A stretch of 64,000 nucleotides of DNA from Pigmentiphaga sp. NML030171. GTDB lineage: Bacteria; Pseudomonadota; Gammaproteobacteria; Burkholderiales; Burkholderiaceae_B. The stretch lies in the NCBI RefSeq assembly GCF_002188635.1, contig NZ_NINX01000015.1:62001-126000 (forward strand). The letters are read 5' to 3'. The position numbers were made by a program, and so were the translations under genes. Shown piece by piece: positions 50,284 to 62,398 of the stretch. Within the stretch, counting starts at the first letter, position 1; every line of letters begins with the position of its first letter. Under the pieces are notes generated by a model. That model had not been told where the DNA came from, did no database searches, and saw nothing but the letters and a program-made list of their open reading frames with translations.

Positions 50284-50339
50284 GGCGGCGGGATGGGGGT
50301 AGCGGGTGACGGGCGCAGCGGCGACGGTCCGCCGCGTGC

Positions 50340-50362
50340 GGTTCGCGAAAAATATACGAACC
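50340..50362. promoter_or_regulatory. Inverted repeat upstream of the flavin reductase-CHMI-IclR operon
   Basis: GGTTCG and CGAACC (6-bp arms, 11-base AT-rich spacer), 57 bases upstream of the first gene. On the minus strand TATATT inside the spacer could be the -10 box, so bound protein would cover it. The half-site GTTCG occurs in known operators of IclR-type regulators of aromatic catabolism, and the operon ends with an IclR gene. Confidence 0.45.
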
Positions 50363-50449
50363 CGCGCGGCACGCTGTCCATCGACATTTCCCGACTTTTC
50401 TCCCAGTGGAAAGCTCGGCCGCCGCCGGGCCTTCCCCAGGCGCGGCCGC

Positions 50450-51910
<1,461 letters not shown>

Positions 51911-51959
51911 GGATGGGTGATAAGGAAATCGTTGCGAAACGCGGCGGGCGCCACGGGGT

Positions 51960-52775
51960 CTACAGTACACGATGGCGCAGCGCGGGCAGCGCGGCGCGCA
52001 CCTCGGCGATGCGGGCGGGATCCAGCAGGCCGTCGACCACGCCGGGGCCCTCGGGCAGCACGGACTGCACCGTTCCCCAGGGATCGACCAGCATCGCGTG
52101 GCCCCAGGTCCGGCGCCCGTTGGGGTGCGTGCCGCCCTGCGCCGGCGCCAGGACGTAGCACTGGTTTTCTATCGCGCGGGCGCGCAGCAGGATTTCCCAA
52201 TGCGCCTGGCCTGTGGTGTAGGTGAAGGCGGCCGGCACCAAAATCAAGTCCACCTGGCCCAGCGCCCGGTACAGCTCGGGAAACCGCAGGTCGTAGCAGG
52301 TGGACAGGCCCACCCGGCCCCAGGCCGCGTCGAAGCCCACCGGCGAGGCACCGGGGCGGATGCTCTGCGCCTCGTCGTAGGACTCGGCGCCGCGGCGGAA
52401 GTTGAACAGGTGGATCTTGTCGTAGCGCGCGAGCGTGCGGCCGTCGGGGCCGTAGACGAACGCGGTGTTGTAGACCCGGTCCGGATCCGGACACTCCAGC
52501 GGCAGGGTTCCCCCCGCCAGGTAGATGCCGTGCCGGCGCGCCTGGGCGGACAGGAACGCCTGGACCTGGCCGTGTCCCTCGCGTTCGCGGATGGCCACTT
52601 TCTCGCGGTCGCTGCGGCCCATGAAACAGAAATACTCGGGCAGGGCCACCAGGTTGGCGCCCCGGCCGGCGGCTTCGGCGATCAGGGCTTCGGCGTCGGC
52701 GAGGTTGCGCGCCACGTCGGGGGTCGAAACCATCTGGATGGCCGCCACGCGCACGGCGGGGTCGGAAGCTGTCAT
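51960..52775 (-). CDS. Carbon-nitrogen hydrolase (nitrilase family), deaminated-glutathione amidase-like
   Basis: A 271-residue nitrilase-superfamily enzyme with the complete Glu-Lys-Cys triad: LPEYF (Glu47), YDKIHLF (Lys120) and [12 protein letters not shown] (Cys160). Length and motifs match the NIT1/YbeM branch, which removes deaminated glutathione as metabolite repair; other amides are possible. It lies between yhdP and tldD, all leftward, an arrangement of housekeeping genes seen in this bacterial group. Confidence 0.9.
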   Translation of the reverse strand: MTASDPAVRVAAIQMVSTPDVARNLADAEALIAEAAGRGANLVALPEYFCFMGRSDREKVAIREREGHGQVQAFLSAQARRHGIYLAGGTLPLECPDPDRVYNTAFVYGPDGRTLARYDKIHLFNFRRGAESYDEAQSIRPGASPVGFDAAWGRVGLSTCYDLRFPELYRALGQVDLILVPAAFTYTTGQAHWEILLRARAIENQCYVLAPAQGGTHPNGRRTWGHAMLVDPWGTVQSVLPEGPGVVDGLLDPARIAEVRAALPALRHRVL

Positions 52776-52830
52776 GGGCGGGGGTTCCTGGCTGTGTGTT
52801 GCACGGGCATGCGGCTATTGTCGCGCAGAA

Positions 52831-55800
52831 TCACGGCGGTGGTGCCGCCGGCTCGGCCACGGGCGGTGCCGTTTCCTTGCCCGCCGCATCGACCTTGGTG
52901 CTGCCGACCTTGGCCACCTGGGGGTCGGTCCAGGTGCCGGTGACCTCGTACTGGTAGGCCAGGACCTTGGACAGCGGATCCTTCAGCAGCAACTGGGCCA
53001 GGAACACGCTCAGCCCCACCGCGGGGTTGACCGCCAGCCCGTACAGCAGCGAGGCGGCGCCGGCATCTAGCTTGGGCACCACCACCACCTGCAGGCGCTG
53101 GGTCTCGTGCGCCAGGTCGGCATCGCCGGCGATGACGACGGTGGCGTTCACGCCGTTCATCTTGAAATCGTCGGTATGGGCCACGCCGTTGGCGATGGCC
53201 GCGTGCGCCCGTATCGTGTCGTAGGCGAAGCCTTCGCTGAAGATATCGCGGAAATCCAGCGTCACCCGGCGCGGCAGCGATTGCAGCGACAGCACGCCCA
53301 GCAGCTTGGCGATGCCCGGCTCGGCCTTGAGGAACTGCCCCTTGTCCAGCGACAGCTCGACCTTGCCGGACAGGCTCGCCAGGTCCAGCGTGTAAGGCAG
53401 GCCCCGCCACGATACCTGCGCCGACATGCTCCCCGTCCCGCCCGCCATGGCGCCGTGCACGCCCATGCGCTCGAGGAACTTGCCGGTGTCGGCCAGCTTG
53501 AGCACCGCGTCGAGCGACATCGCGCGCCGGCCTCCGGGGCGGGCGCCGGTTTCCAGCTTCCAGACGCCCGAACCGTCCAGCTCGGCGTCCGGGTTTTTCA
53601 CGTTCAACCGGCGCAGCCGCCATTCGCGGCCCCGGTCGGAACTCTGGGCCAGCACCTCCAGCCGTCCCAGCGCCTTGCCGAACAGTTCGAAGTGCTCGGC
53701 CACGAGATCGATTTCCGGCACGTCCTGGTCGTCGGCGGCGGGCTCGTCCAGCGCGCCGCCGCGATCCGCGTCCTCGGTCTCGCTGTCGACCACCAGCCGC
53801 GACAGCCGCGCGCTCAGGCGGTTGGGCCCTTCGCCGCCGTGGGTTTCGGCCCATGACAGGCGGCCGGCCAGCTGGGCCGACTCGACGTCGGCACGCCAGT
53901 TGGCGTTGCCGCCTGTCTCCTGCCGCACGGCGTACAGCGTGACCTTGTCGAGCTGGCGGCCATGCACGCGCAACACCGGGGTCGACAGGCTGATGCGGTT
54001 CAGGGGAATGTCCGCGCCCCCGCCCTGGCCAGCCCCCGCCGCCGGATCCCTGGGCGGCTCGAACTCCGCGGCCACCTTGCGCAGTGCGTCCACGTCGACC
54101 TCGGGCAGGGAAGCGCTCACGCTCAGCCCCGGGCCGCCGATCGTGGCCGCGCGGTTGATGCCGATGGCCCCCCGCACGGCGGCCACGGTGCCGGCGGACG
54201 CGTAGTCGCGTTCGACGTGCAGGTTGACGGCGGGCCCCAGGCTGCCGGCGAACCAGTCCATCCGGGGCTTGTCCGCCGTGGCGGCGTTTCCGCTCCATTC
54301 CAGCCGCGACGGGCGCGCCTCTTGCGCGGTCTTGCCCAGCGGCGCGGGCAGGTCGGCCGCCAACCCCACCAGGTCGGACTCCACCAGCACGGTGGGCGTC
54401 TTGCCGGGCGGGATCCGCACCGAGGCCTTGTAGGCCGTGCGGCCGGACAGCCGCGCCATGCCGGGGGCCTTCCACCAGAAGCCCAGCGCCGCGGCCGATG
54501 CGGAGCCCTCGGCCCGCAGCAGGTCCGTGCCGTCCGGCTGCGGGCCGCCGGACAGCTTCAGCGGGCCGTCCAGAGCCATGCCCGCCACGTTGCGCAGGGC
54601 GATGCCATGCTGGTCGAAGGCCACCGTCCCGGTCAGCCGCGAGAAAGGCGGCACGGCGGGCGCCAGGGAGAAATCGTTGCCCGACAGCCGGACCTCGCCC
54701 TTGACCTGCACCTCGGCATGGCCGGGATCCGCGTCATGGTGGTCGAGCGGAATGCGCAGGGACAGGGGCACCACGAAGTTGCCGCTGGCGGAGGCGTCGT
54801 CCAGCGCGCCGCCTATCATGTGTCCCACCGGCGAGCGCTTGACGAAGGCCAGGAACGCCGGCGCCGCCCCGCGCGTCTCGCCATCGATCTCCAGCAGCGG
54901 CCCATGCTCGAGGTTGGCGATGGCCGCGCGCGTGCGCCCCATGGCCACGGTCGTCGCGCGGTCCACCCGCACGCGGCCTGAGCGGACGTCCACGCCCATC
55001 GACACCCGGTCGAACACGAGATCCCCCGCGAGGTCTTCCAGCCGGGGCCAGAACTCGCCTCGCGCCAGGGGTTCGGGCAGGTAGTCCAGGGTCACGCCGC
55101 TGACCTTGCCTGCCACCCGGAACTCCCCGGACTTGTCCGCGCCGTAGGGAAAGGTGTCCAGGTCGCCGCGCAGGCGCACGGCCACGTTCTCGGCCTGTCC
55201 CGAGACCAGCGCATGCTGGAGCCAGGTCCGGACGTCCGCGCCGACCACGATGGGGATGTAGCGATGGACCTCGCGCACGTCGGCGCGCGCCAGCGTGCCC
55301 CGCAGGTCCAGGGTGCCGGCGGGCCCGCGGCCCTGGCTGCTCCAGTTGCCGCTGAAACTGCCCTCCACGCCGCGGCGGCTGAAATCCAGGCGCTCGACGT
55401 CGACCGTCCAGGCGCCGTCGGCCCCCTTGCGGGCCGCGGCCCGGACATCGAAGACATCCATGGGCAGGTCGGGCTCGGCGAACACGCCCGGAAAACGCAG
55501 CACGGCGTCGCGCGCGTGGACGTCGACGCGTCCGCCCTGCGCGTCCACCTCGATGCTGCCCCGCAGGTTGGAGAACCCCGGCCGTTGCGGATGGTGGCCA
55601 TCGTTGACCGCCGGTTCCGGCGCCGCCGCGATCGACAGCCCCGAGAACGCCGCGCGCCCCGATACCCCGGTGGGCTGCGCGGGCGCCCCCTGCCAGCCCA
55701 ACCGCAGTTCGTCGATCCGGCCCTCGGGCCGCAGCTCGGCCAGCTTCTCGCGCGCCGCCGCTGGCAGGGGCAGGCGGTCCGCCAGATGCAGGCCGGTCGC

Positions 55801-56898
55801 GAGATCGAATCCGTCCACCTCGAGCTGCGTGGCGGGCGGCGTGCCCTGGCGCCCCGGAGTCCAGGTGGCGGCCAGCCGCTGGGGATGCAGCGCCAGGCCA
55901 TCGGCGGTCGCCGCGTCCAGCCCGGCCAGGTCCAGCTGGTAGCCGCCGCCGGCCACCGGGGACAGCTCGGCCCGGCCCGCCAGCCTGGCGATGTCCAGCG
56001 GCGGCAGGTCCGGCCCGAGCTGCACGCTCAGGTCGCGCAAGGCCAGGCGCGCGCTGCCGGAGCGGATTCGTCCACGGTCGTAGTCCATCCAGGCCCGCAG
56101 GTTGCCCGCGCCCTGCCGAGGCTCGCCCGGCAGGTCCAGCCAGGGCCGCCATCCCGCCAGGTCGACGCCGTCCAGCGCCGCGTACAGCGACCCCCGCCAT
56201 TGCTGCGGATCGGAGGCGTCCAGCGTGAACCAGCCATGCGTGAAGTCCGCGCGCACGTCCAGCATGGACCCCAGCGCGGCGGGCGGCTCGGCCCTGAGCG
56301 CGGCACGGTGGTGGCGCCCGGTGTTGCGCATCACGAAGGCCACGTTGCCGATCTCCAGCGGCGGCGCCTCCCGCCGGGCATCGTTCCACCGCAGGCGGGC
56401 GCCGCGTACCACGACCTCGCGCTGGGACAGCAGCCAGTCCAGGCCTTCGCGCGATCCGCCCCGGGCCTGGGGATCGACTTCCCAGCCGGCGATCCAGTAG
56501 CGCCCCTGCCCATCGCGGCGCGCCTCGAGTTCGGGCGCGTCGAGCTGCAGGCGCAGCAGGCGCGGCTCCAGCACCAGCAGGCTGCGCCACGACAGGATGG
56601 CCGACACGCGAGGCAGGACCAGCCCGGACTGCCCGGAGGCATCCGACACCTGGACGGAGGACAGTTCGAAGCTAGGATGCAGGCCCAGCCATTCGGCATC
56701 GATCCGGCCTATGGTAACCGAGGCCCCGATCGCGCGGCCGACCATGCGCTCGATGCCCGGCCGGTAGTCGTCGATAGCGGGCAGCACGGCGTAGCGCACG
56801 ACCACCAGGGCAACCGCGAACAGGAAATAGGCGGCCAGGATCACCCAGACCAGGGGCCGCACCACGAGGCGATAGAGATAGGCTAGGTCGATATGCAC
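52831..56898 (-). CDS. yhdP: YhdP-family AsmA-like protein
   Basis: A 1355-residue protein with one N-terminal membrane helix (VVRPLVWVILAAYFLFAVALVVVRYAVL, about 11-38) and a very long periplasmic repeat-rich region of the AsmA-like/DUF3971 kind. It ends with an AsmA C-terminal type segment (DAGAASLLYGLAVNPAVGLSVFLAQLLLKDPLSKVLAYQYEVTGTW). YhdP-type proteins form long lipid-binding grooves bridging the inner and outer membranes and carry phospholipid outward. The start is a GTG at 56898 without a clear ribosome site. It is divergent from glnE across a 164-base gap that holds CTTATGC twice (about 56992-57008) but no obvious gene. Confidence 0.88.
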   Translation of the reverse strand: MHIDLAYLYRLVVRPLVWVILAAYFLFAVALVVVRYAVLPAIDDYRPGIERMVGRAIGASVTIGRIDAEWLGLHPSFELSSVQVSDASGQSGLVLPRVSAILSWRSLLVLEPRLLRLQLDAPELEARRDGQGRYWIAGWEVDPQARGGSREGLDWLLSQREVVVRGARLRWNDARREAPPLEIGNVAFVMRNTGRHHRAALRAEPPAALGSMLDVRADFTHGWFTLDASDPQQWRGSLYAALDGVDLAGWRPWLDLPGEPRQGAGNLRAWMDYDRGRIRSGSARLALRDLSVQLGPDLPPLDIARLAGRAELSPVAGGGYQLDLAGLDAATADGLALHPQRLAATWTPGRQGTPPATQLEVDGFDLATGLHLADRLPLPAAAREKLAELRPEGRIDELRLGWQGAPAQPTGVSGRAAFSGLSIAAAPEPAVNDGHHPQRPGFSNLRGSIEVDAQGGRVDVHARDAVLRFPGVFAEPDLPMDVFDVRAAARKGADGAWTVDVERLDFSRRGVEGSFSGNWSSQGRGPAGTLDLRGTLARADVREVHRYIPIVVGADVRTWLQHALVSGQAENVAVRLRGDLDTFPYGADKSGEFRVAGKVSGVTLDYLPEPLARGEFWPRLEDLAGDLVFDRVSMGVDVRSGRVRVDRATTVAMGRTRAAIANLEHGPLLEIDGETRGAAPAFLAFVKRSPVGHMIGGALDDASASGNFVVPLSLRIPLDHHDADPGHAEVQVKGEVRLSGNDFSLAPAVPPFSRLTGTVAFDQHGIALRNVAGMALDGPLKLSGGPQPDGTDLLRAEGSASAAALGFWWKAPGMARLSGRTAYKASVRIPPGKTPTVLVESDLVGLAADLPAPLGKTAQEARPSRLEWSGNAATADKPRMDWFAGSLGPAVNLHVERDYASAGTVAAVRGAIGINRAATIGGPGLSVSASLPEVDVDALRKVAAEFEPPRDPAAGAGQGGGADIPLNRISLSTPVLRVHGRQLDKVTLYAVRQETGGNANWRADVESAQLAGRLSWAETHGGEGPNRLSARLSRLVVDSETEDADRGGALDEPAADDQDVPEIDLVAEHFELFGKALGRLEVLAQSSDRGREWRLRRLNVKNPDAELDGSGVWKLETGARPGGRRAMSLDAVLKLADTGKFLERMGVHGAMAGGTGSMSAQVSWRGLPYTLDLASLSGKVELSLDKGQFLKAEPGIAKLLGVLSLQSLPRRVTLDFRDIFSEGFAYDTIRAHAAIANGVAHTDDFKMNGVNATVVIAGDADLAHETQRLQVVVVPKLDAGAASLLYGLAVNPAVGLSVFLAQLLLKDPLSKVLAYQYEVTGTWTDPQVAKVGSTKVDAAGKETAPPVAEPAAPPP

Positions 56899-57062
56899 GA
56901 AGAAACGGCGGAACGCAGTCGTTCCGTCGAAGCGGCCGCTGTGGCCTGGATGGATGAATCGGGAAAATGAAAGCTTATACCGCCCCGCATGTCTTATGCT
57001 GGCTTATGCGCAAAACTTCTTCGTGGCGCACAATTCTGTAACGTACTGCCACAACTTTCGCC

Positions 57063-59840
57063 ATGACAGACACTTCGCTGCTCACCCCCGCGCTTTCCTG
57101 GTCGGGCCACCTGCGCCGACGCATAGACGCCCAGCCCGACTACGGACGGTGGCTGGCCGACGCGATGACCCGGCCGGTCGACGTCCAGGCCCTGGCCGCC
57201 TGGTTCGACGAATTGTGCACGGCCCGGGGCGTGGCCGCGGCCGGCCCCCTCCCGGTGGCGGACTGCCGCGCGGTGCTGCGCAGGCTGCGCGAGCGCGTGT
57301 TCTGCACCGTCATGGCCCGCGACCTGGCCGGCCTGGCGCCGCTGGAGGAGGTCGTGGGCGCCATGACCCGCCTGGCGGACCTGGCCATCGAGCAGGCCTA
57401 CCGCAGCGTGGCGGCCGAACTGGCCGAGGTGCACGGGATCCCGCGCGAGGCCGCCTCCGGCCTGCCGCAGGAAATGCTGATCGTGGGCATGGGCAAGCTG
57501 GGCGGCGAAGAACTGAACGTCTCGTCCGACATCGACCTGGTCATGCTGTACGGCGACGAGGGCGAGACCGACGGGCGCAGGCCCATCTCCCATCACGAGT
57601 TCTACGGCAGGCTGACGCGGCGCATGATGCCGGTCATCTCCGAGATCGACGCCGACGGCCACGTGTTCCGCACCGACCTGCGGCTGCGGCCCGACGGCGA
57701 TGCCGGGCCGCTGGCCTGGAGCCTGGACGCCTTCGAGAACTACCTGGTCTCGCAGGGACGGGAATGGGAACGCTATGCCTGGCTGAAGGCGCGGCGCATC
57801 GAGGCCCAGGCGTTCGAGGGCAGCGACCCCGCCAGCCAGGCGGCGCAACTGGAGGCGCTGCGGCGGCCTTTCGTCTACCGCAAGTATTTCGACTTCGATG
57901 CGCTGGCGGCGCTGCGCGCGCTGCGCGAGCGCATACGCGAGGACTGGAACCGCCGCTCGTACAACGGCACGGGCAGCCAGGCCACGCAGGCCGACAACGT
58001 CAAACTGGGCGAAGGCGGCATCCGCGAGATCGAATTCGTGGTCCAGCTCTCGCAACTGATACGCGGCGGCCGCACGCCGACGCTGCAGGAGCGCGGCCTG
58101 CTGGCCGCGCTGCATGCCGAGCGCGAGGCCGGCCTGGTCCAGCCGGAGGATGCCGTGCGCCTGGAGGCCGCCTACCGCTTCCTGCGGCGGGTCGAGCATG
58201 CCCTGCAATACCGCGAGGACCAGCAGACCCACCTTCTGCCCCAGGACGACGAACGGCGCGCCGAACTGGCCCGCGCGCTGGGCTTCGACGATCCCGCCGG
58301 CTTCGAGCGCACGCTGACCGCGCACAGGGAATTCGTCGAAACCACCTTCCGGGGCGTCTTCGGCCAGAACGAAGGCGATCAGTCACCGGGGGACCGCGGC
58401 GCGGCCGACCCCGAAGACGAACTGGTCGCGCGCATACGCGCGACCCTGCCGGCCGAGGCCGACAGCCTGCTGCCGCGCGCCTCGGCGCTGCTCGACAGCC
58501 CTCGCATACGCAGCCTGCCCGACAACAGCCGGCGGCGCCTGGCCGCCCTGCTGCCGGCCGCCGTGGACGCCTGCGCCGGCACCAAGGCGCCCGCCGCCGC
58601 GCTGGTCCGCATGTTCGGGCTGATCGAGCACATCGCCCAGCGCAGCGCCTACATGGCGCTGCTGGCCGAGTATCCCGACACGCTGGCGCGCGTGGCCCGC
58701 ATCTTCGCGGCCAGCGACTGGGCCGCGGGCTACCTGACCCGGCATCCGCTGCTGCTGGACGAGCTGCTGGACTGGCGCACGCTCATGGTGGAGCCCGACC
58801 TGCCCGCCATGGCCCGCAAGCTCAGCGACGAACTGGATGCCTGCGTGATCGACGGCACCGGCGCGCCCGACGTCGAGCGGCAAATGAACCTGATGCGCGA
58901 CACGCAGCGCCAATGGGGCTTCCACCTGCTGGCGCAGGACCTGGAAGGCCAGTTGACGGTCGAGCGGCTGGGCGACTACCTGTCCATGGTCGCCGACATC
59001 ATGCTCGAGGAAACGCTCAAGCGCGTCTGGTACAGCGTGTCCAGGGACGAAGGCCGCACGCCCGCGCATTTCGCGGTCATCGCCTATGGCAAGCACGGCG
59101 GCAAGGAGCTGGGCTACGCCTCGGATCTCGACCTGGTGTTCCTGTTCGACGACCCGCGCGAGGACGCCGGCGAGATCTACGCCCGCTTCGGCCAGCGCAT
59201 CCTGTCATGGCTCGGCTCGATGACCGCCTCGGGGCGCCTGTACGAAGTGGACCTGCGCCTGCGCCCCGACGGCCAGGCCGGGCTGATGGTGATCTCGACC
59301 GAGGCCTTCGAGCGCTACCAGAAGGAGCACGCCTGGCCCTGGGAGCACCAGGCCATCACGCGCGCCCGCTTCGCCGCCGGGGATCCCGAGGTGGGCAGGC
59401 AGTTCGAACGCATCCGGCGCGAGGTGCTGCTGATGCCGCGCGACGCCCGCCAACTGGCCGACGAAGTCATCGCCATGCGCCGCAAGATCAGCGAAGGCCA
59501 TCCCAACCGCACGCCGGACTTCGACCTCAAGCACGATCCGGGCGGCATGGTGGACGTCGAGTTCGTCACCCAATACCTGGTCCTGCTGCACGCCCGCGAG
59601 CACGAGATCCTGGTACAGAACCTCGGCAACATCGCATTGCTGCGCCTGGCCGCCGAAGCCGGCCTGATCCCCGCCGACCTGGCGCGGCGGGTGGGCGATG
59701 CCTACCGTACCCTGCGGCGGGAACAGCACGCGCTGCGCCTGCAGGACGTGGAAAAGGCTCGCGTGCCGCAGGAGGCCCTGACGGCGGAACGTGCCGCCGT
59801 GATCGAACTGTGGGAACAGGTGCTGGGCCCCCGTTCCTGA
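57063..59840 (+). CDS. glnE: Bifunctional glutamine synthetase adenylyltransferase/adenylyl-removing enzyme
   Basis: A 925-residue GlnE (E. coli about 946). The two nucleotidyltransferase domains are seen in [26 protein letters not shown] (about 143-168, adenylyl removal) and [24 protein letters not shown] (about 676-699, adenylyl transfer), each with its G-x-D-x-D metal motif and a GlnD PII-uridylyltransferase-like helical region after it. It switches glutamine synthetase activity according to nitrogen status through PII. A GC stem GGGGG-CGTCGT-CCCCC (59848-59863) follows the stop but has no T-run. Confidence 0.96.
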   Translation: MTDTSLLTPALSWSGHLRRRIDAQPDYGRWLADAMTRPVDVQALAAWFDELCTARGVAAAGPLPVADCRAVLRRLRERVFCTVMARDLAGLAPLEEVVGAMTRLADLAIEQAYRSVAAELAEVHGIPREAASGLPQEMLIVGMGKLGGEELNVSSDIDLVMLYGDEGETDGRRPISHHEFYGRLTRRMMPVISEIDADGHVFRTDLRLRPDGDAGPLAWSLDAFENYLVSQGREWERYAWLKARRIEAQAFEGSDPASQAAQLEALRRPFVYRKYFDFDALAALRALRERIREDWNRRSYNGTGSQATQADNVKLGEGGIREIEFVVQLSQLIRGGRTPTLQERGLLAALHAEREAGLVQPEDAVRLEAAYRFLRRVEHALQYREDQQTHLLPQDDERRAELARALGFDDPAGFERTLTAHREFVETTFRGVFGQNEGDQSPGDRGAADPEDELVARIRATLPAEADSLLPRASALLDSPRIRSLPDNSRRRLAALLPAAVDACAGTKAPAAALVRMFGLIEHIAQRSAYMALLAEYPDTLARVARIFAASDWAAGYLTRHPLLLDELLDWRTLMVEPDLPAMARKLSDELDACVIDGTGAPDVERQMNLMRDTQRQWGFHLLAQDLEGQLTVERLGDYLSMVADIMLEETLKRVWYSVSRDEGRTPAHFAVIAYGKHGGKELGYASDLDLVFLFDDPREDAGEIYARFGQRILSWLGSMTASGRLYEVDLRLRPDGQAGLMVISTEAFERYQKEHAWPWEHQAITRARFAAGDPEVGRQFERIRREVLLMPRDARQLADEVIAMRRKISEGHPNRTPDFDLKHDPGGMVDVEFVTQYLVLLHAREHEILVQNLGNIALLRLAAEAGLIPADLARRVGDAYRTLRREQHALRLQDVEKARVPQEALTAERAAVIELWEQVLGPRS

Positions 59841-59956
59841 GATCCCCGGGGGCGTCGTCCCCCGTCTTCCCCTTCCCCCGATTCCCGCCGGAAGCGGCAC
59901 GCGGCCGCTCGCCCGCTGCTCCACCCTACCTAGGGTTTCACACAGGTCTTATTTTT

Positions 59957-59985
59957 GAGTTTTTTACGTAATATGCAAAAAACTC
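59957..59985. promoter_or_regulatory. Inverted repeat in the AT-rich promoter of the VOC-IclR operon
   Basis: GAGTTTTTT and AAAAAACTC form perfect 9-bp arms around 11 bases, in the AT-rich patch 59940-60033 between glnE and the VOC gene. TTCAAT (59990-59995), 17 bases, TATTAG (60013-60018) is a possible but weak promoter next to it, and GGCGA-TTAT-TCGCC lies in that spacer. The patch is markedly lower in GC than its surroundings. The IclR protein encoded at 60597 is the likely binder. Confidence 0.45.
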
Positions 59986-60033
59986 GAATTTCAATGGCGA
60001 TTATTCGCCACATATTAGATTATATTTTCCATC

Positions 60034-60600
60034 ATGCCCCAAAGACCCGGTCTTTCCTTCAGCCACGTCGGCATCTTCGTCACCGATATCCAGCGGATGG
60101 CCGATTTCTATTCGCAGGTCCTGGATTTCACGATCACGGACCGTGGCATGCTCGACGGCCCCCATGGCCCGATCGAACTGGTGTTCACCAGCCGCGATCC
60201 GGACGTCCACCACCAGATCGTGCTGGTGTCCGGGCGGCCCGCCGATCTCCGCTTCAACGTCATCAACCAGTTGTCGCTGATGGCCGACTCGCTGGAAACC
60301 CTGCAGCGCTACCATCGCCGCCTGGTCGGCGCGGGCGTCGCAGAACTGGCGCCCGTCACGCACGGCAACGCGCTGTCGCTGTACTGCCGCGACCCGGAAG
60401 GCAACCGGCTCGAGCTGTACATCGACACGCCCTGGTACGTGTCGCAGCCCATGCGCGTGCCCATGCCCATCGAGCTGCCGCCGGCCGAACTCATGGCCTG
60501 GGCCGAGCGGCACGCGCGCGCCCTGCCCGGTTTCCGCAGCCGCCAGGAATGGCGGGCCGACATGGCCCGGCGCATGGGCGTGGAGCAGGCGCCCGCATGA
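60034..60600 (+). CDS. VOC-family protein (glyoxalase/extradiol dioxygenase fold)
   Basis: A 188-residue protein. FSHVGIFVTDIQRMADFYSQVLDFTITDRG gives the first beta-alpha-beta motif with a metal histidine, and CRDPEGNRLELYIDTPW gives the second, with the metal glutamate. Another histidine region is DVHHQIVLVSG. The features fit a metal-dependent vicinal-oxygen-chelate enzyme, such as a ring-cleaving dioxygenase or lyase; the exact type is unknown. The C-terminal 45 residues are an added tail. There is no ribosome site before the ATG. Its stop overlaps the IclR start (ATGA, 60597-60600). Confidence 0.83.
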   Translation: MPQRPGLSFSHVGIFVTDIQRMADFYSQVLDFTITDRGMLDGPHGPIELVFTSRDPDVHHQIVLVSGRPADLRFNVINQLSLMADSLETLQRYHRRLVGAGVAELAPVTHGNALSLYCRDPEGNRLELYIDTPWYVSQPMRVPMPIELPPAELMAWAERHARALPGFRSRQEWRADMARRMGVEQAPA

Positions 60601-61340
60601 CGGAAAGCGCATCCAGCCTGGGCCGCATGCTGATGCTGCTCGATGCCTACACGCACGACCGGTACGCCTGGACGGTGGACGACCTGGCCAGCCACTTCGG
60701 CTTCACCCCCTCGTCCACCTACCGCTACGTCAAGGAATTGTGCGCGGCGGGCTTGCTGATACGGCTGCCGCGCGGCATCTACGTGGTGGGCGCGCGCGTG
60801 GTCGAGCTCGAGGCCCTGATCCGCGAGACCGACCCGGTCACCCGTGCCGCCCAGCCCATCCTGCGCGACCTGGCGCAGGAAACCGGCTGCCACGTGCTGC
60901 TTTCGAACGTCTACGGCGAGCACCTGCTGAACGTGGCGCACGAAGCCGGCGTCGAGCCGCTGGAATTGACCTACATGCGGGGCAAGAGCCTGCCCTGGTT
61001 CCGCGGCGCGCCTTCGCTGTCGGTGCTGGCGTTCTGGCCGCGGGCGCGGGTACGCAGCCTGTTCGAGCAGACCCACCCGGACGCCGGCGAGCAGGCCTGG
61101 AACGCCACCTGGGCCGGCCTGAAGGCCATACGCAAGGCGGGATACGCCATCAGCCACGCCGGGCTCGATCCCGACGTCATCGGCTACGGCGTGCCCGTGA
61201 TGGCCGAGGATGAAGTCATCGGAACGATCTCGCTGGTCTGTTCGAAACAGCGGGGGGAGTTCCTCAACGGCGCGGCCCTGGGGGCCGTGCTGCAACAGAA
61301 AAGCCGCGAGATCTCCGCCCGCCTGCAGGCGGCGGACTGA
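60597..61340 (+). CDS. IclR-family transcriptional regulator
   Basis: A 247-residue regulator with the winged helix in LGRMLMLLDAYTHDRYAWTVDDLASHFGFTPSSTYRYVKELCAAGLL and a GAF-like domain, containing LSNVYGEHLLNVAHEAG and YGVPVMAEDEVIGTISLV. Coupled to the VOC gene by an ATGA overlap, and 59 bases before the TctC gene. It probably regulates the three-gene operon from the repeat at 59957-59985. Confidence 0.87.
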   Translation: MTESASSLGRMLMLLDAYTHDRYAWTVDDLASHFGFTPSSTYRYVKELCAAGLLIRLPRGIYVVGARVVELEALIRETDPVTRAAQPILRDLAQETGCHVLLSNVYGEHLLNVAHEAGVEPLELTYMRGKSLPWFRGAPSLSVLAFWPRARVRSLFEQTHPDAGEQAWNATWAGLKAIRKAGYAISHAGLDPDVIGYGVPVMAEDEVIGTISLVCSKQRGEFLNGAALGAVLQQKSREISARLQAAD

Positions 61341-61399
61341 GCGGCCACACGCGCGCCTCGACGGGCCGCACGAAAACGGGGACGAAGAGGAGACCCACC

Positions 61400-62383
61400 A
61401 TGCATGACACGATCACCGGCCGCCGCCAGGCCCTCGCCGCCGCCGGCATCCTGGCCGCGGTATTGGCGGGCCCCGCGCACGCGCAGACCACCTACCCCAA
61501 CCGGCCGATCAAGCTGCTGGTCGGCTTCGCGGCCGGAGGCGGCAGCGACGTCGTGGCCCGGCTGGTCGGCAAGGCGCTGTCCGAGCGGGTCGGCCAGCCC
61601 GTCATCGTCGAGAACCGCGCCGGCGACGGCGGCAACATCGCCTCGGCCCAGGTCGCCAAGAGCGAGCCCGACGGCTACACGCTGGTCCTGATGACCAGCG
61701 GCCACGGCACCAATGCCGCCATGCGCAAGGACCTGCCCTTCGAGCCGGTCAAGGGTTTCAGCTGGATCTCCACGATCACGACGTATCCGTTGACGCTGGC
61801 CGTGGCGCCGTCCTCGCCGATCAAGTCCTTCGACGACTTCGTCCGCCGCATCAAGACCGAAAAAGACCGCTACACCTACACCTCGGTCGGCGTGGGTACC
61901 GCCATGCATCTCGTGGGCGAATGGATCATGGCCGAAAGCGGCGGCAGCGCGCTGCACGTGCCGTTCAAGGGCGGCGCCGGCCCGATGACCGAGCTGCTGG
62001 CCGGACGCGTGGACGTCATGATCGACACCATGACCAACACCGCGCCGCTGTTCAAGTCGCAGCGCGTGCGGCTGCTGGCGACCACCGCGCCCAAGGGCGT
62101 GCAGGCGCTGCCCGGCGTGCCGAGCGTGGCCGACACGCTGCCGGCGGTGGTCTTCGAATCGTGGCTGGGCATCGCCGCGCCCGCCGGCACGCCCGCCGAC
62201 GTGGTCGCGCGCCTGAACCGCGAATTGCGCGCGGTGCTGGATACGCCCGCCGTGCACCAGCAACTGGTCGACTGGGGCGGTTCGCCGCGGGCCTCCTCGC
62301 CCGACGAATTCCAGGCCCGCGTCGAGAACGACATCCGCCGGCTGCGCGCCGTCGTGGTCCAGCGCAACATCCAGGCCGAATGA
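61400..62383 (+). CDS. TctC/Bug-family receptor of the VOC-IclR operon
   Basis: A 327-residue receptor; the signal peptide runs to about GPAHAQ, with RR near the start (TGRRQALAAAG). Motifs: IKLLVGFAAGGGSDVVARLV, VIVENRAGDGGNIASAQVA, PDGYTLVLMT and PFKGGAGPMTELLAGR. GAGGAG lies 7 bases before the ATG. The receptor presumably captures the substrate of the VOC enzyme. Confidence 0.91.
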   Translation: MHDTITGRRQALAAAGILAAVLAGPAHAQTTYPNRPIKLLVGFAAGGGSDVVARLVGKALSERVGQPVIVENRAGDGGNIASAQVAKSEPDGYTLVLMTSGHGTNAAMRKDLPFEPVKGFSWISTITTYPLTLAVAPSSPIKSFDDFVRRIKTEKDRYTYTSVGVGTAMHLVGEWIMAESGGSALHVPFKGGAGPMTELLAGRVDVMIDTMTNTAPLFKSQRVRLLATTAPKGVQALPGVPSVADTLPAVVFESWLGIAAPAGTPADVVARLNRELRAVLDTPAVHQQLVDWGGSPRASSPDEFQARVENDIRRLRAVVVQRNIQAE

Positions 62384-62398
62384 AAGGGGCGCGGGCGC

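Noticed and set aside
59848-59863. GC hairpin after glnE as an intrinsic terminator
   Set aside because: The stem is only 5 bp and no T-run follows; mentioned under glnE only.
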